Assembly: GCF_000497575.1 (NCBI RefSeq)
Contig: NZ_APJI01000016.1
Location: 186,001-250,000 of the forward strand
Reading direction: 5' to 3'
Length of the DNA: 64,000 bases
Source: Afipia sp. OHSU_II-C1
GTDB lineage: Bacteria > Pseudomonadota > Alphaproteobacteria > Rhizobiales > Xanthobacteraceae
Positions 49,953 to 62,984 of the stretch are shown piece by piece. The position numbers and the translations under genes were made by a program. Positions within the stretch are counted from its first letter, which is position 1; the number at the start of each line of letters is the position of its first letter. The notes under the pieces are model-generated. The model was not told the DNA's origin. It did not search any database and worked only from the letters and a program-made list of their open reading frames with translations.

Positions 49953-49998
49953 GAAACCCCGTGGGCGATGGGGTTTCAAGTTAGTTCCATAAAGGAAC
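49953..49998. promoter_or_regulatory. Two inverted repeats upstream of the biotin-carrier gene
   Basis: GAAACCCC (49953-49960) pairs with GGGGTTTC (49970-49977) over nine bases. GTTCC (49984-49988) pairs with GGAAC (49994-49998) over five bases. Both lie in the 223-base divergent gap between the carrier gene (minus) and dusA (plus). They may be operators; a hairpin in the leftward leader is also possible. Nothing else is recognised in this gap. Confidence 0.4.
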
Positions 49999-50140
49999 CT
50001 GTCAAGCGGTCTCCCTGCGAAGCAGCCCTGCGCGGTGAAGAGCATCGGATATTTAAGCGTTTGTGGCTGGTATAGCTTGCAGCCGATGCTATGAAATGAC
50101 CGACAAATCGGCATGGATAGCCGGTGACCGAGGCTGACGC

Positions 50141-51136
50141 GTGATTGACAGCAGTATCCGATTTTCCGTGGCGCCCATGATGGATTGGACGGACCGGCAT
50201 TGCCGCGTGTTCCACCGTCTGCTGTCGCGGCGTGCGCGGCTCTACACCGAGATGCTGACCACAAGCGCCATCATTCATGGCGACCGCCAGCGGCTGCTTG
50301 GTTTCGATGCCAGCGAGCATCCCGTCGCGCTTCAGCTCGGCGGATCGAATCCACGCGATCTTGCGGAAGCTGCGCGGATTGGCGAAGGCTTCGGTTACGA
50401 CGAGATCAACATGAATGTCGGTTGTCCGTCCGATCGCGTAAAGGGCGGAAATTTCGGCGCATGTCTGATGGCGGAGCCGAAACTCGTTGCGGACTGTGTC
50501 GCCGCCATGAAGCAAGCCGTGAAAATTCCGGTCACGGTGAAGTGCCGCATCGGCATCGACGATCAGGACCCCGAAATAGCCTTGGATACGCTGAGCCGCA
50601 CCGTGATTGCAGCAGGCGCGGATGCGCTCGTCGTTCACGCGCGCAAGGCATGGCTGAACGGATTATCGCCGAAGGAAAACCGCGATATCCCGCCGCTCGA
50701 CTATGACCGGGTCTATCGTTTGAAGGCGGCGCTGCCGGAGGTGCCGGTCATTATCAATGGCGGTATCGCAACGATCGCGGCCGCGAAGCAGCACCTCGAT
50801 CACGTCGATGGTGCGATGCTCGGACGTGCCGCTTATCAGGAGCCCTGGCGGTTGCTGAGTGTCGATCCGGAGCTATTCGGTGAAGCTGCGCCGCACGCGA
50901 CGATGCATGACGCTATCGAGGCGCTGATGCCCTATATCGAACGCGAACTTGCCGCCGGGACACGGCTGCATTCCATCACGCGGCATCTGGTCGGTGCATT
51001 TCACGGCGTGCCGGGCGCAAGGGCATTTCGCCGCTATCTTGCGGAAGTCTGCACCAGGCCCGGAGCAGGCACGACGTCGCTGCGTGAAGCGCTCACGATT
51101 GTCGAACCGCGTTCAGCGGCGCAGATCGCCGCCTAA
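50141..51136 (+). CDS. dusA: tRNA-dihydrouridine(20/20a) synthase DusA
   Basis: A 331-aa FMN enzyme that reduces uridine to dihydrouridine in the tRNA D-loop. Signatures: FSVAPMMDWTDRHCR near residue 8, LQLGGSNPRDLAEAA, the catalytic cysteine in NVGCPSDRVKGGNFGACLM near 95, HARKAWLNGLSPKENR near 165, and the FMN phosphate region INGGIAT with GAMLGRAAY. Starts with a GTG at 50141 that sits exactly where DusA proteins begin. Stands alone, convergent with the protease gene. Confidence 0.95.
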   Translation: MIDSSIRFSVAPMMDWTDRHCRVFHRLLSRRARLYTEMLTTSAIIHGDRQRLLGFDASEHPVALQLGGSNPRDLAEAARIGEGFGYDEINMNVGCPSDRVKGGNFGACLMAEPKLVADCVAAMKQAVKIPVTVKCRIGIDDQDPEIALDTLSRTVIAAGADALVVHARKAWLNGLSPKENRDIPPLDYDRVYRLKAALPEVPVIINGGIATIAAAKQHLDHVDGAMLGRAAYQEPWRLLSVDPELFGEAAPHATMHDAIEALMPYIERELAAGTRLHSITRHLVGAFHGVPGARAFRRYLAEVCTRPGAGTTSLREALTIVEPRSAAQIAA

Positions 51137-51143
51137 GATTGAG

Positions 51144-51659
51144 TTACGGATAGCCGCGCAGCATCAGCTTGTCGGGACGGACTTCCCAGCTTTCCAGCCG
51201 GTTGAGGAAGCTCATGCCGAGCAGGTTGGACTTCATCTGGCCGCGTGGCACCACCAGCGCCGGCACCGAGCGTTCTACGAGTTTACCAACTGACAGACGA
51301 TCGAGGGTCAGGCGCGCCGCGCGGACGCGGCCGCCTGCGGTCTCGACATCCACGTTGTAGTCCAGCAACTCCAGCGGCAGACCGGCCGCTTTCGCGGTTT
51401 CATAGGTCAGGACAACGGAAGTCGCGCCGGTGTCGATCACCATCGGTGTGCTGTGTCCGTTGATCTTTGCGCGGAGGGAGAATTCGCCGCTGTCGCTGCG
51501 GGCAATTTCAACAGCGCGCGCCGGTTTAACATTCAGGGTCTGATCTGTGGCGCGGATCAACGCCCCTTTCATGCTGGCAAAAGCAACAGGATGGGACATC
51601 GACAGCAGAAAGCCGACGGCCGAGACCACTACGGCGAGAATTGTGAGCGCTCGCATCAT
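51144..51659 (-). CDS. Membrane-anchored retropepsin-like aspartic protease
   Basis: A 171-aa TIGR02281-type clan AA protein. One N-terminal membrane helix (residues 2-20) is followed by a single retropepsin-like lobe with the catalytic motif MVIDTGATSVVLTYETA near residue 88 and hydrophobic LGMSFLNRLESWEV near 145. It should work as a dimer in the periplasm. GGGAGG six bases before the ATG at 51659 decides the start over a longer frame. Substrate unknown. Confidence 0.88.
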   Translation of the reverse strand: MMRALTILAVVVSAVGFLLSMSHPVAFASMKGALIRATDQTLNVKPARAVEIARSDSGEFSLRAKINGHSTPMVIDTGATSVVLTYETAKAAGLPLELLDYNVDVETAGGRVRAARLTLDRLSVGKLVERSVPALVVPRGQMKSNLLGMSFLNRLESWEVRPDKLMLRGYP

Positions 51660-51675
51660 GCGGCACCTCCCGCGC

Positions 51676-51888
51676 TCAAGAGTTTTCCTGACGCTCCGGT
51701 CGTGGCGCCGGAATCTGAAGTCCAGCATCCTGCATACGTTGATGCAGCGTCGTCATGATGTCGAGCCGTTCGCTGTTGTCCATTTTGTGCCAGCGGGCGA
51801 TTTCGGGCAGGGTACGTCCGCAGCCAAGGCAGAGCTTGCTCGTAGGATCGATGAAGCAGACGGCGATGCAAGGCGTTTCTTGTTTCAT
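51676..51888 (-). CDS. DUF1289 protein
   Basis: A 70-aa small cysteine-rich protein with the DUF1289 pattern: PCIAVCFIDPTSKLCLGCGRTLPEIARW (four cysteines at residues 7, 11, 20 and 23), probably a metal or Fe-S site. The gene lies 16 bases before the protease gene on the same strand and 42 bases after the histidine kinase gene. Function unknown. Confidence 0.88.
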   Translation of the reverse strand: MKQETPCIAVCFIDPTSKLCLGCGRTLPEIARWHKMDNSERLDIMTTLHQRMQDAGLQIPAPRPERQENS

Positions 51889-51930
51889 GAGTGGTACTGA
51901 GGGGCATTTTCATCGCTCGCGCAAGATGTT

Positions 51931-53526
51931 CTACAAGCCGGTTCCTGCATTCATGATCGGCTTGAAACGCGGACGGCTTCGGTCTCCGGTCATTCCCTCT
52001 GGCGACCTGTCGGGCTGGAGCGGCGGGGAGTCCTCACGCATCGGGGCCAGCGCCGTCATCACGCGCTCAGGCGGATAGGTGACGATCACCTCTGTACCCA
52101 CCCGCAGGGTTGATTTGAGCGTGAACGTACCGCCATGCATGTCGATCAGGCTCTTGGCGATCGGGAGGCCGAGGCCGGCGCCCTGTTCGGCAGATTTGAT
52201 CGAGTTCGATCCCTGGCCGAATGAAGCCAGCACGATCGGAATCTCGTCCTCGGCGATGCCGGAGCCCGTATCCTTGACGCTCAGATACTGCCCGCCCGAT
52301 GCGGTCCAGCCGACCTTGAGCCAGATTTCGCCGCCCTGCGGCGTGAACTTGATCGAGTTCGACAACAGGTTGAGCACGACCTGACGCGTGGCGCGTTCGT
52401 CGCCCCACAGTTTCGGCATGTCCTGTTCGAAAACTTCATGAATCGTAATGCCGCGGCTTGACGCGCGCAGCTTCAGCAAATGGTGGCAGTCCGCGACGAC
52501 ATGCACCAGCGAGACAGGTTCTTCATTGAGCTCGTAACGCCCGGCCTCGATGCGCGACAGATCGAGAATTTCATTGATGAGATTCAGAAGGTGGACGCCG
52601 GAGTTATGAATGTCGGCCGAGTAATCCTTGTAGACCTCGACGGCATGCGCTCCAAAAATCTCGCTCTTCATGACTTCGGAGAATCCGAGAATGGCGTTGA
52701 GCGGTGTGCGCAGTTCGTGGCTCATCTGGGCCAGAAAGCGCGACTTAGAAACGTTGGCGGACTCAGCCCGGTAGCGCGCTTCATCCGAGATGGCCTTGGC
52801 CTGTTCGAGCTCGCCGATCAGCGCGTCTTTCTCGGCGCGGGCTTCCAGAGTCGCAAGCGTGGTCGAATGCAGGCGATGGGCGAGCAGGGCGAAGTAGCCT
52901 TCCGCGGTAACCGCGAGTGCGGCGAGAATGTAATCGTCGAAAGTTCCGCGAAGAATGAAATTCGCCGCGATTGCCGCCGATACCGGGACCGTCGCAGCGA
53001 ACGCAGCAATCGGCAGGCTCGCCGCCAGCATGCTGGAAACGGCAATGACCAGCAGCATCACGAACAGCATCAGGGTGTTCGAGACGACATCGATGCCGGA
53101 CGGATGGATCAGGACGAGCGTCCAGGCCAATCCGTAAAGCAGATCCAGCCCCACAAAGCGCATGCGCCACTTGCGCGTGATGGCGGGGGAGGAGGATGTG
53201 ACCGCAAGAAACTTTGAGCAAAATCGAATGACGATACCGTGGATCGCGAGGATCCCGGCTGTCCAGATCACCGCAGCGACGGCAGGAATCCAGAAACTCG
53301 CCAGGATGCCTGTCGAGACCACGAGAAGGATAACGACGAGCGAGGCCGAGATGCGCGTCTGTGCATATTGCCTCAGCAGTTCATGATCGAAGGCCGGGCG
53401 TGTTCCGCTGGTGGAGGTCAGGCGGTCACGGGCTTCGCGCACGCGCTGCGCCGCTGCCCGGCGGCTGCGAGCCGGTGCTTCCGCCGATGTCGCGGAGAGC
53501 TCTTTTTTGTCGGCGGACTCACTCAT
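51931..53526 (-). CDS. Membrane sensor histidine kinase
   Basis: A 531-aa kinase. The N-terminal 60 residues are charged and cytoplasmic. About six hydrophobic segments follow (residues 60-210). A coiled-coil stretch (about 225-265) leads to the HisKA domain with the phospho-accepting His in FLAQMSHELRTPLNAILGFSEVM. The catalytic domain shows N-box NLLSNSIKFTP, G1 DTGSGI and G2 GAGLGLPIAKSLIDMHGG. The last 40 residues are Pro/Arg-rich. The type resembles alphaproteobacterial PdhS/DivJ-like kinases. No response regulator is adjacent, so it is an orphan. The start at 53526 is chosen over 53550 from composition; the ribosome site is weak. Confidence 0.87.
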   Translation of the reverse strand: MSESADKKELSATSAEAPARSRRAAAQRVREARDRLTSTSGTRPAFDHELLRQYAQTRISASLVVILLVVSTGILASFWIPAVAAVIWTAGILAIHGIVIRFCSKFLAVTSSSPAITRKWRMRFVGLDLLYGLAWTLVLIHPSGIDVVSNTLMLFVMLLVIAVSSMLAASLPIAAFAATVPVSAAIAANFILRGTFDDYILAALAVTAEGYFALLAHRLHSTTLATLEARAEKDALIGELEQAKAISDEARYRAESANVSKSRFLAQMSHELRTPLNAILGFSEVMKSEIFGAHAVEVYKDYSADIHNSGVHLLNLINEILDLSRIEAGRYELNEEPVSLVHVVADCHHLLKLRASSRGITIHEVFEQDMPKLWGDERATRQVVLNLLSNSIKFTPQGGEIWLKVGWTASGGQYLSVKDTGSGIAEDEIPIVLASFGQGSNSIKSAEQGAGLGLPIAKSLIDMHGGTFTLKSTLRVGTEVIVTYPPERVMTALAPMREDSPPLQPDRSPEGMTGDRSRPRFKPIMNAGTGL

Positions 53527-53703
53527 TTTTACGCGACAAATCCCGAACAATGACCAATGCCGCGCTGGGCCAAGCGCGCATACTTCTGCCCGCTATTTCT
53601 GGCGCTAAATCATTAAGAGGTGGCTTAAAGGTCAATTTAATCGGGTTAAGAAAGTATGAATTTCGGTGTCGCAGGAAGGTCCGAACGCACCAGTCAAAGT
53701 TGA

Positions 53704-53738
53704 AAAGAAAAAAGGCGGCACGGGATACCGCACCGCCT
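53704..53738 (-). terminator. Intrinsic terminator of the beta-hydroxyacid dehydrogenase gene
   Basis: Read on the minus strand, AGGCGG (plus 53733-53738) pairs with CCGCCT (plus 53713-53718), with an inner stem, and a T-run follows (A-run on the plus strand at 53704-53713). It lies 22 bases past the stop at 53761. Confidence 0.78.
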
Positions 53739-53760
53739 CGGTTGTCACGCAGGCCGATGG

Positions 53761-54630
53761 TTATCGCTGTAGCCGTGCCAACAGGCTCGACGTATCCCAG
53801 CGCTTGCCGCCCATTTTCTCGACTTCGGCGTAGAAGTTGTCGACCAGCGCGGTGACCGGGAGGCTCGCGCCGTTGCGGCGGGCTTCCGCAAGGCAGATCG
53901 AAAGGTCCTTGCGCATCCATTCGACGGCGAAACCGAAATCGAACTTGCCTTCGTCCATTGTCTTGTAACGGTTTTCCATCTGCCAGGATTGTGCGGCGCC
54001 CTTGGAGATGGTGTCGATCACCGCCTGGACGTCGAGTCCGGACTTCTTGGCGAAATGAATTCCCTCCGATAGCCCCTCGACCAGACCTGCGATGCAGATC
54101 TGGTTGACCATTTTGGTGAGCTGGCCGGAGCCGGCTGGGCCGAGCAGTTTGCACATCCGGGCGTAGGACGCGATCACGGGCTCAGCCTTTTTGTAGGGGG
54201 CTTCCGCGCCGCCGCACATGACCGTGAGCACGCCGTTTTCCGCGCCGGCCTGGCCGCCGGAAACCGGTGCATCGATAAACTGGAAGCCACGTTTGGTGGC
54301 CTCAGCATCAAGCTGACGTGCGACTTCGGCGGATGCCGTCGTGTGATCGACAAATATGGCTCCGGATTTCATCCCCGAGAACGCGCCGTCGGCGCCGATG
54401 GTCACGGCGCGCAGGTCATCGTCATTGCCGACGCAGGCCATCACGAAATCCTGACCTTCGGCAGCGGCCTTCGGTGTCGCGGCGGCGCGGCCGCCGAATT
54501 TCTCGGCCCATGCTTTCGATTTGGCGGCGGTGCGATTGTACACGGTCACCTCATGGCCGCCCTTGGCGGCGAGGTGTCCCGCCATGGGGAATCCCATGAC
54601 GCCGAGGCCGAGAAATGCGACTTTTGCCAT
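53761..54630 (-). CDS. NAD(P)-dependent beta-hydroxyacid dehydrogenase (3-hydroxyisobutyrate dehydrogenase family)
   Basis: A 289-aa oxidoreductase. The Rossmann fold starts KVAFLGLGVMGFPMAGHLA at residue 2, the substrate loop FIDAPVSGGQAGAENG is near 118, and the catalytic lysine is in GQLTKMVNQI near 168. It belongs to the HIBADH/GLYR group that oxidises beta-hydroxyacids or reduces tartronate or succinate semialdehydes. Substrate is open. The ATG at 54630 marks the natural start of the fold. Transcribed alone, with its own terminator. Confidence 0.9.
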   Translation of the reverse strand: MAKVAFLGLGVMGFPMAGHLAAKGGHEVTVYNRTAAKSKAWAEKFGGRAAATPKAAAEGQDFVMACVGNDDDLRAVTIGADGAFSGMKSGAIFVDHTTASAEVARQLDAEATKRGFQFIDAPVSGGQAGAENGVLTVMCGGAEAPYKKAEPVIASYARMCKLLGPAGSGQLTKMVNQICIAGLVEGLSEGIHFAKKSGLDVQAVIDTISKGAAQSWQMENRYKTMDEGKFDFGFAVEWMRKDLSICLAEARRNGASLPVTALVDNFYAEVEKMGGKRWDTSSLLARLQR

Positions 54631-54797
54631 ATCTTGCTCTTTGGATTGCTGGTGTGTTTTGGCCGGATTTCCCGGCATGTGGGATGACAACAGCTATGCG
54701 AAGGATGGACGGCCTTGCAAGGCCGTTGACGGCACAGGTGACGCGCGTATGAAGGCCACAAGCGGCGGCCCCCGGGGGTAATGCCGGGAGATATGTT

Positions 54798-57183
<2,386 letters not shown>

Positions 57184-57193
57184 TTTCGTTTAA

Positions 57194-58444
<1,251 letters not shown>

Positions 58445-58469
58445 GTACGGCACTGTCGCTCAAAAAGAG

Positions 58470-58500
58470 CCGGCCTTCGCGAGAAGGCCGGTTTTTCGTT
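58470..58500. terminator. Bidirectional terminator between TRAP binding protein copy 2 and dctM
   Basis: CCGGCCTTC (58470-58478) pairs with GAAGGCCGG (58483-58491) over GCGA. A T-run follows on the plus strand (58492-58496) and an A-run precedes (58462-58466), so it can stop transcripts from both convergent genes. Confidence 0.9.
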
Positions 58501-58517
58501 GAGCAGAACTCGTTGCG

Positions 58518-60365
58518 CTACTTGGCGCCGCCCGGCGGCCCGAAATCGAGGGCCGGCATTTCCTGTTGCTGAATCTGGATATCGACCTTGTTGGGATCGA
58601 CGGTCGATAGTGTGCCCTTGTAGTGCATCACCATGGCCGGGAAGGCGATCACGAGACCGACCATGATCACCTGGATGATCACGAACGGCACCGAGCCCCA
58701 GTAGATCTGCCCGGTGGTTACAGGCTCCATCCGCTTGCCGCTGACGCGATCCGTATAGGCTTCTTTCGGGGCTACAGAGCGAAGATAAAAAAGCGCAAAA
58801 CCGAACGGCGGATGCATGAACGAGGTTTGCATGTTTACGCCGAGGATCACGCCGAACCAGATCAGGTCGATGCCGAGCTTTTCGGCCGCGGGGCCGAGCA
58901 GGGGGATGACAATGAACGCCAGCTCGAAGAAGTCGAGGAAGAAGGCGAGAACGAACACGAAGGCGTTGACGAAGATCAGGAAACCGGTCTGGCCGCCGGG
59001 GAGTGAGACCAGCAGTTCCTCGACCCACCGGTGGCCGTCGACACCGTAGAAGGTGAGGGAGAAAACGCGCGCTCCCACCAGGATGAAGATCACGAAGGCG
59101 GAGAGCTTGGCGGTGGACTCTGCGGCCTGTCGCGTCAGGTCGAAGCTCAGCCGCCGTTTCATGATTGCGAGGATCATCGCGCCGGCAGCACCCATCGCAC
59201 CGCCTTCCGTCGGAGTCGCGACGCCGATGAAGATCGTGCCAAGCACCAGGAAGATCAGGCCGAGCGGTGGCACCATCACGAACACGACCTGCTCGGCGAG
59301 CTTCGACAGCAGCTTCAGGCCCGAGATGCGGTTGATCACCGCGAGCACGAATGACATCGCCACCACAATCGACATGGTGAGGACCACATAGTCCGCGCCT
59401 GCCTTCACGTCGGTGAAGCGCATGGCTTCGAGTGCGATCGCCGTCGCGCCGATCAGCACAACGAAAAGCGACAATGTCATCGTGCGGATGATGCCGGTGA
59501 AGGGTTTGAAGAACAGTCCGGTGAGGATGATGAACCAGAAGCCGTGAAGGATCAGCGGGTTTTCCGAGATCTTGTTGAAAACCGGTGAAGTCCAGTCGAA
59601 CAGGCCCAGTTTCACCACGAAGAAATAGGCGGTTGCCGCGGCGGAGATCGCTGCCAGCGGCATGATAATCGGATGCTTGGCAGTTTCCGGCTCGCGCAGG
59701 GTCTGCGCTTCCAGCGGAAGTCCTGGCGTTGCCTGCGGGAAAAATGTCGCCACGATGAAGATGTAGAGCGCATAGAGGATCGACAGCACAATGCCGGGAA
59801 TGAACGCGCCTTCGTACATATCGCCGACGGAGCGTCCGAGCTGGTCGGCCATCACGATGAGGACCAGCGACGGCGGAATAATCTGCGCCAGCGTTCCCGA
59901 CGCCGCGATTACGCCGGTGGCGACCCGGCGATCGTAGCCATAGCGCAGCATGATCGGTAGCGAGATCAGCCCCATCGAGATCACGGAGGCTGCGACGACG
60001 CCAGTGGTGGCAGCCAGCAACGCGCCGACAAAGATCACCGCGTAGGCGATGCCGCCGCGGATGCTGCCGAACAACTGGCCTATTGTTTCGAGCAAATCTT
60101 CCGCCATCCCTGATCGTTCCAGGATCAGGCCCATGAAGGTGAAGAACGGAATCGCCAGCAGCGTCTCGTTGTTCATGACGCCGTAAACGCGCTCGGGCAA
60201 CGCCTGCAGGAAGTCCGGGCGGAAGAGGCCAAGCTCGATGCCGATCAGCGCGAAAAGGAGGCCGTTGGCGGCGAGCGAGAAGGCGACCGGATAGCCCAGC
60301 AGCAGGAAGATCACCAGCGACGCGAACATGATCGGCGCCATGTAGTGGATGAACATAGCGGCCAT
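58518..60365 (-). CDS. TRAP transporter large permease DctM
   Basis: A 615-aa membrane protein with many hydrophobic segments, longer than the usual 430 or so because of an insert with extra helices in the middle (about residues 240-370). It has the DctM pattern: FASLVIFLLLGYPVAFSLAANG near 15, LLAIPFFTFMGLILERSGMAEDLL near 70, and the late DFFELAFIVIPLLGPAAEKLGIDLIWFG and PPFGFALFYLR blocks. Extended DctM proteins are common in alphaproteobacterial TAXI/TakP-type systems. It imports the ligand by Na+ symport together with DctQ. It starts 40 bases after the dctQ stop. Confidence 0.9.
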   Translation of the reverse strand: MAAMFIHYMAPIMFASLVIFLLLGYPVAFSLAANGLLFALIGIELGLFRPDFLQALPERVYGVMNNETLLAIPFFTFMGLILERSGMAEDLLETIGQLFGSIRGGIAYAVIFVGALLAATTGVVAASVISMGLISLPIMLRYGYDRRVATGVIAASGTLAQIIPPSLVLIVMADQLGRSVGDMYEGAFIPGIVLSILYALYIFIVATFFPQATPGLPLEAQTLREPETAKHPIIMPLAAISAAATAYFFVVKLGLFDWTSPVFNKISENPLILHGFWFIILTGLFFKPFTGIIRTMTLSLFVVLIGATAIALEAMRFTDVKAGADYVVLTMSIVVAMSFVLAVINRISGLKLLSKLAEQVVFVMVPPLGLIFLVLGTIFIGVATPTEGGAMGAAGAMILAIMKRRLSFDLTRQAAESTAKLSAFVIFILVGARVFSLTFYGVDGHRWVEELLVSLPGGQTGFLIFVNAFVFVLAFFLDFFELAFIVIPLLGPAAEKLGIDLIWFGVILGVNMQTSFMHPPFGFALFYLRSVAPKEAYTDRVSGKRMEPVTTGQIYWGSVPFVIIQVIMVGLVIAFPAMVMHYKGTLSTVDPNKVDIQIQQQEMPALDFGPPGGAK

Positions 60366-60405
60366 CAGAAATCTCTCTCGTTCTGCGCTGTGACGGCGAC
60401 GCCGG

Positions 60406-61002
60406 TCATGGTTTTTCGGGTGTAATGGCCTGAGCCAGCTTCAGGGCTTCAAGTTCGGCGATCTCGTGCGCGCTCAATGCATGCGCGTTCGGATCGGGCA
60501 GCAGACCCTGCATCACGGCGGCGCGCTTGATGATTTCCGAGACGGCCTGAACAAGCAGTAGTGCAAGGCCGATCATGATCAGTCCCTTGGCTGGCCACTG
60601 CGGCAGCCCGCCTGCGCTAAACGATTGTTCGTTCTGATTAAAGGAAGCGAGGAAGAAGGGGACCGAAGTCCAGATCAGGATCACACAGAAAGGAACAAGG
60701 AAGAACACATGTCCGATCATGTCGATCCAGCTTCGGACCTTGAGCGGAAGAGAATGGTTGATGATGTCGATCTTGATGTGTTCGCCCTTGAGAAGGGTCC
60801 ACGGTGAGCAAAGCAGGAATACGATGCTGAACAAAACCCACTGCAGCTCGAGATAGGCATTCGACGAGATGTCAAAGACCTTCCGGATGACAGCGTTGGC
60901 CGCCGATATGAGAACGGCGAGAACGATCAGCCATGACACCCAGCGGCCGACAAACGTCGTGAACGCGTCGATCGCGCGACTCAGTTTGAGAAGCGATTGC
61001 AA
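60406..61002 (-). CDS. TRAP transporter small permease DctQ
   Basis: A 198-aa protein with four membrane segments (starting about residue 23) and the conserved RKVFDISSNAYLELQWVLFSIVFLLCSPWTLLKGEHIKIDI region of DctQ. The TTG at 61002 is preceded by GGGAGG with a six-base gap and is the likely start; the frame stays open to a TTG at 61053 with no ribosome site. It pairs with DctM and serves one or both TakP-like binding proteins encoded on the opposite strand. Confidence 0.85.
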   Translation of the reverse strand: MQSLLKLSRAIDAFTTFVGRWVSWLIVLAVLISAANAVIRKVFDISSNAYLELQWVLFSIVFLLCSPWTLLKGEHIKIDIINHSLPLKVRSWIDMIGHVFFLVPFCVILIWTSVPFFLASFNQNEQSFSAGGLPQWPAKGLIMIGLALLLVQAVSEIIKRAAVMQGLLPDPNAHALSAHEIAELEALKLAQAITPEKP

Positions 61003-61133
61003 ACCCCATCCTCCCGAATGTGCCCCTGCGTTGCTTGGCTCTACCGGGACCAAAGAGGTGACGGCATGCCGGCTTTTCCAGCCGGAGGCGCATAAAGCTG
61101 ACCGACCAAATCAGCGTGTCATGCCGCCGTCAA

Positions 61134-61154
61134 TTGGAAGTTTGTTCATTCCAA
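61134..61154. promoter_or_regulatory. Dyad TTGGAA-N9-TTCCAA upstream of dctQ
   Basis: TTGGAA (61134-61139) and TTCCAA (61149-61154) are exact inverted repeats nine bases apart, in the 230-base gap between moaA and dctQ. The same half-sites and spacing occur at 34725-34745 (last base G). It could be an operator for the dctQM genes. No gene is seen in this gap. Confidence 0.4.
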
Positions 61155-61232
61155 GGCAGAATCTGCGGCCTACAGAAGGACCGGGAAATTTGTGCCAAGC
61201 AAATTCGAAGGGCAGGAAATATTCGGAACTGA

Positions 61233-62264
61233 CTAGCCGCCGGTGACGCTCATATGCCGGCTGACGCTCGGGCGATTGTGGCGGCGATCGATAATGAAAT
61301 CGTGGCCTTTCGGCTTGAGTCCGATGGCACGGTCGATCGCGGCTGCGAGGAGGGTATCGTCGCTGGATGCCCGCAGAGGCTTGCGCAAATCGGACGCGTC
61401 CTCGTGGCCGAGGCAGGTATGGAGCGTGCCGGTGCAGGTGATGCGGACCCGATTGCAGGATTCGCAGAAATTATGGGTCATCGGTGTGATGAACCCCAGC
61501 CGGCCGCCGGTCTCCGAGACGCGGACGTAGCGTGCGGGACCGCCGGTGTCGTCCGGCAGGTCGGTGAGCGTGTAGCGGGCCGCAAGGCGTGCACGGAGCA
61601 GCGACAACGGCAGATACTGATCAATGCGGCCTTCGCCGATATCACCCATCGGCATGACCTCGATCAGGGTGAGGTCCATGTCCTTGCCGTGCGCCCATTC
61701 CATCAGCGAGGGGATCTCGTCCTCGTTCATGTTCTTGAGCGCCACCGCATTGATCTTGACCTTGAGGCCGACAGATCGCGCCATCTCAATGCCGCGCAGC
61801 ACCTTGTCGAGGTCACCCCAGCGGGTGATGGCGCGGAACTTTGCCGCATCAAGGGTATCCAGCGATACGTTGATACGGCGTACGCCGCTGTCCCTGAGTT
61901 CGGCAGCGAATTTCTCGAGCAGCGAGCCGTTGGTTGTTAGCGTCAGTTCACCGAGCGCGCCGCTGTCGAGATGGCGCGAGAGTGAGCGTACCAGCGACAT
62001 CACATTGCGCCGGACCAGGGGCTCGCCGCCGGTCAGGCGCAGCTTGCGGACCCCCTTGGCGATAAATGCCGAACAGAGCCGGTCCAGTTCCTCCAGTGTG
62101 AGAAGGTCGGATTTCGGCAGAAACGTCATGTCCTCGGACATGCAATAGAAGCAGCGCAGGTCGCAGCGGTCCGTCACCGAGACGCGCAGATAGCTGATCG
62201 TCCGCCCGAATGGATCGGTCATTGCAGACGTCGTGGCCATGGAACTTGAAAAGGGTCCGCTCAT
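61233..62264 (-). CDS. moaA: GTP 3',8-cyclase MoaA
   Basis: A 343-aa radical SAM enzyme that starts molybdenum cofactor synthesis from GTP. The SAM cluster motif is CDLRCFYC near residue 34. [14 protein letters not shown] is near 80 and [14 protein letters not shown] near 135. The C-terminal cluster cysteines are in [20 protein letters not shown] near 270. The protein ends with the conserved GG that inserts in the active site. ATGs at 62264, 62240 and 62222 are possible starts. No other moa gene is adjacent. Confidence 0.95.
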   Translation of the reverse strand: MSGPFSSSMATTSAMTDPFGRTISYLRVSVTDRCDLRCFYCMSEDMTFLPKSDLLTLEELDRLCSAFIAKGVRKLRLTGGEPLVRRNVMSLVRSLSRHLDSGALGELTLTTNGSLLEKFAAELRDSGVRRINVSLDTLDAAKFRAITRWGDLDKVLRGIEMARSVGLKVKINAVALKNMNEDEIPSLMEWAHGKDMDLTLIEVMPMGDIGEGRIDQYLPLSLLRARLAARYTLTDLPDDTGGPARYVRVSETGGRLGFITPMTHNFCESCNRVRITCTGTLHTCLGHEDASDLRKPLRASSDDTLLAAAIDRAIGLKPKGHDFIIDRRHNRPSVSRHMSVTGG

Positions 62265-62390
62265 TCAGCGCCATGCTTATCGCTTCACCCGGCCGGCTAC
62301 GCCGACCGTGGTATCCCAGACCCAATCTAGGCACGATGAGGCGTGCTTACAAATGAATCTCGCTGGGCAGACAGCGCTAATGGAACGGCG

Positions 62391-62831
62391 TCAGCGGGCA
62401 GGTGGGGGCGGGAACGGGGAGTCCTCTGCCGGTGCTGCGGCCGGTGCGGCGCGTTTGGCTTTAGGCGCCGCCTTGGGGGCTGCGCGGCCCTTCTTGGTGG
62501 GAAGCGCCGGCTGCAGTTCCGCGTAAACCGGATTTGGGTCGACGGTGACGCTACCCGGGCTGCTTGGGTCCCTGATGATCTGCACCGGTACGGTTTCCGG
62601 CTGATATTTCGGCAGCGAGAAGGTCACGGAAAGATTTTCAGCGGCGACCACCGAGAGCGAGCAGGGAGTTTTGCAGGTTTCGCCGCTGGAGGCCCGCGCC
62701 TCAGCGCCAGCTGGCAGCGATTCAAGCTGAATCGTTGCGCTCGGCGGCGTTGATTTGAACATGTCAGGCATGGAGAACGATGAACAACCCGCCAGGCCAA
62801 GACCCGCCGCGACGACAACAATGATACGCAT
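62391..62831 (-). CDS. PEGA-like lipoprotein
   Basis: A 146-aa lipoprotein with signal and lipobox LGLAGC (Cys16). One PEGA-like domain follows (IQLESLPAGAEARASSGETCKTPCSLSV, about residues 35-85) with a cysteine pair CKTPC. The C-terminal 45 residues are Pro/Ala/Lys-rich and probably disordered, spanning toward the cell wall. The ATG at 62831 is chosen because it starts the signal. Function unknown. Confidence 0.8.
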   Translation of the reverse strand: MRIIVVVAAGLGLAGCSSFSMPDMFKSTPPSATIQLESLPAGAEARASSGETCKTPCSLSVVAAENLSVTFSLPKYQPETVPVQIIRDPSSPGSVTVDPNPVYAELQPALPTKKGRAAPKAAPKAKRAAPAAAPAEDSPFPPPPAR

Positions 62832-62984
62832 GGTGCATCCGTCATGTGATGCGGTGATAGCCGCATAGTCCCCGCGCGGGACCTTAGGAGTGTCGATCCG
62901 CGCGTGCAACGGGTCGCATCACAATCGTTAAGAGAAGGTTAATATTGCTGAAGAATCTGACGATAGCGAAAAAGCCATTAATCA

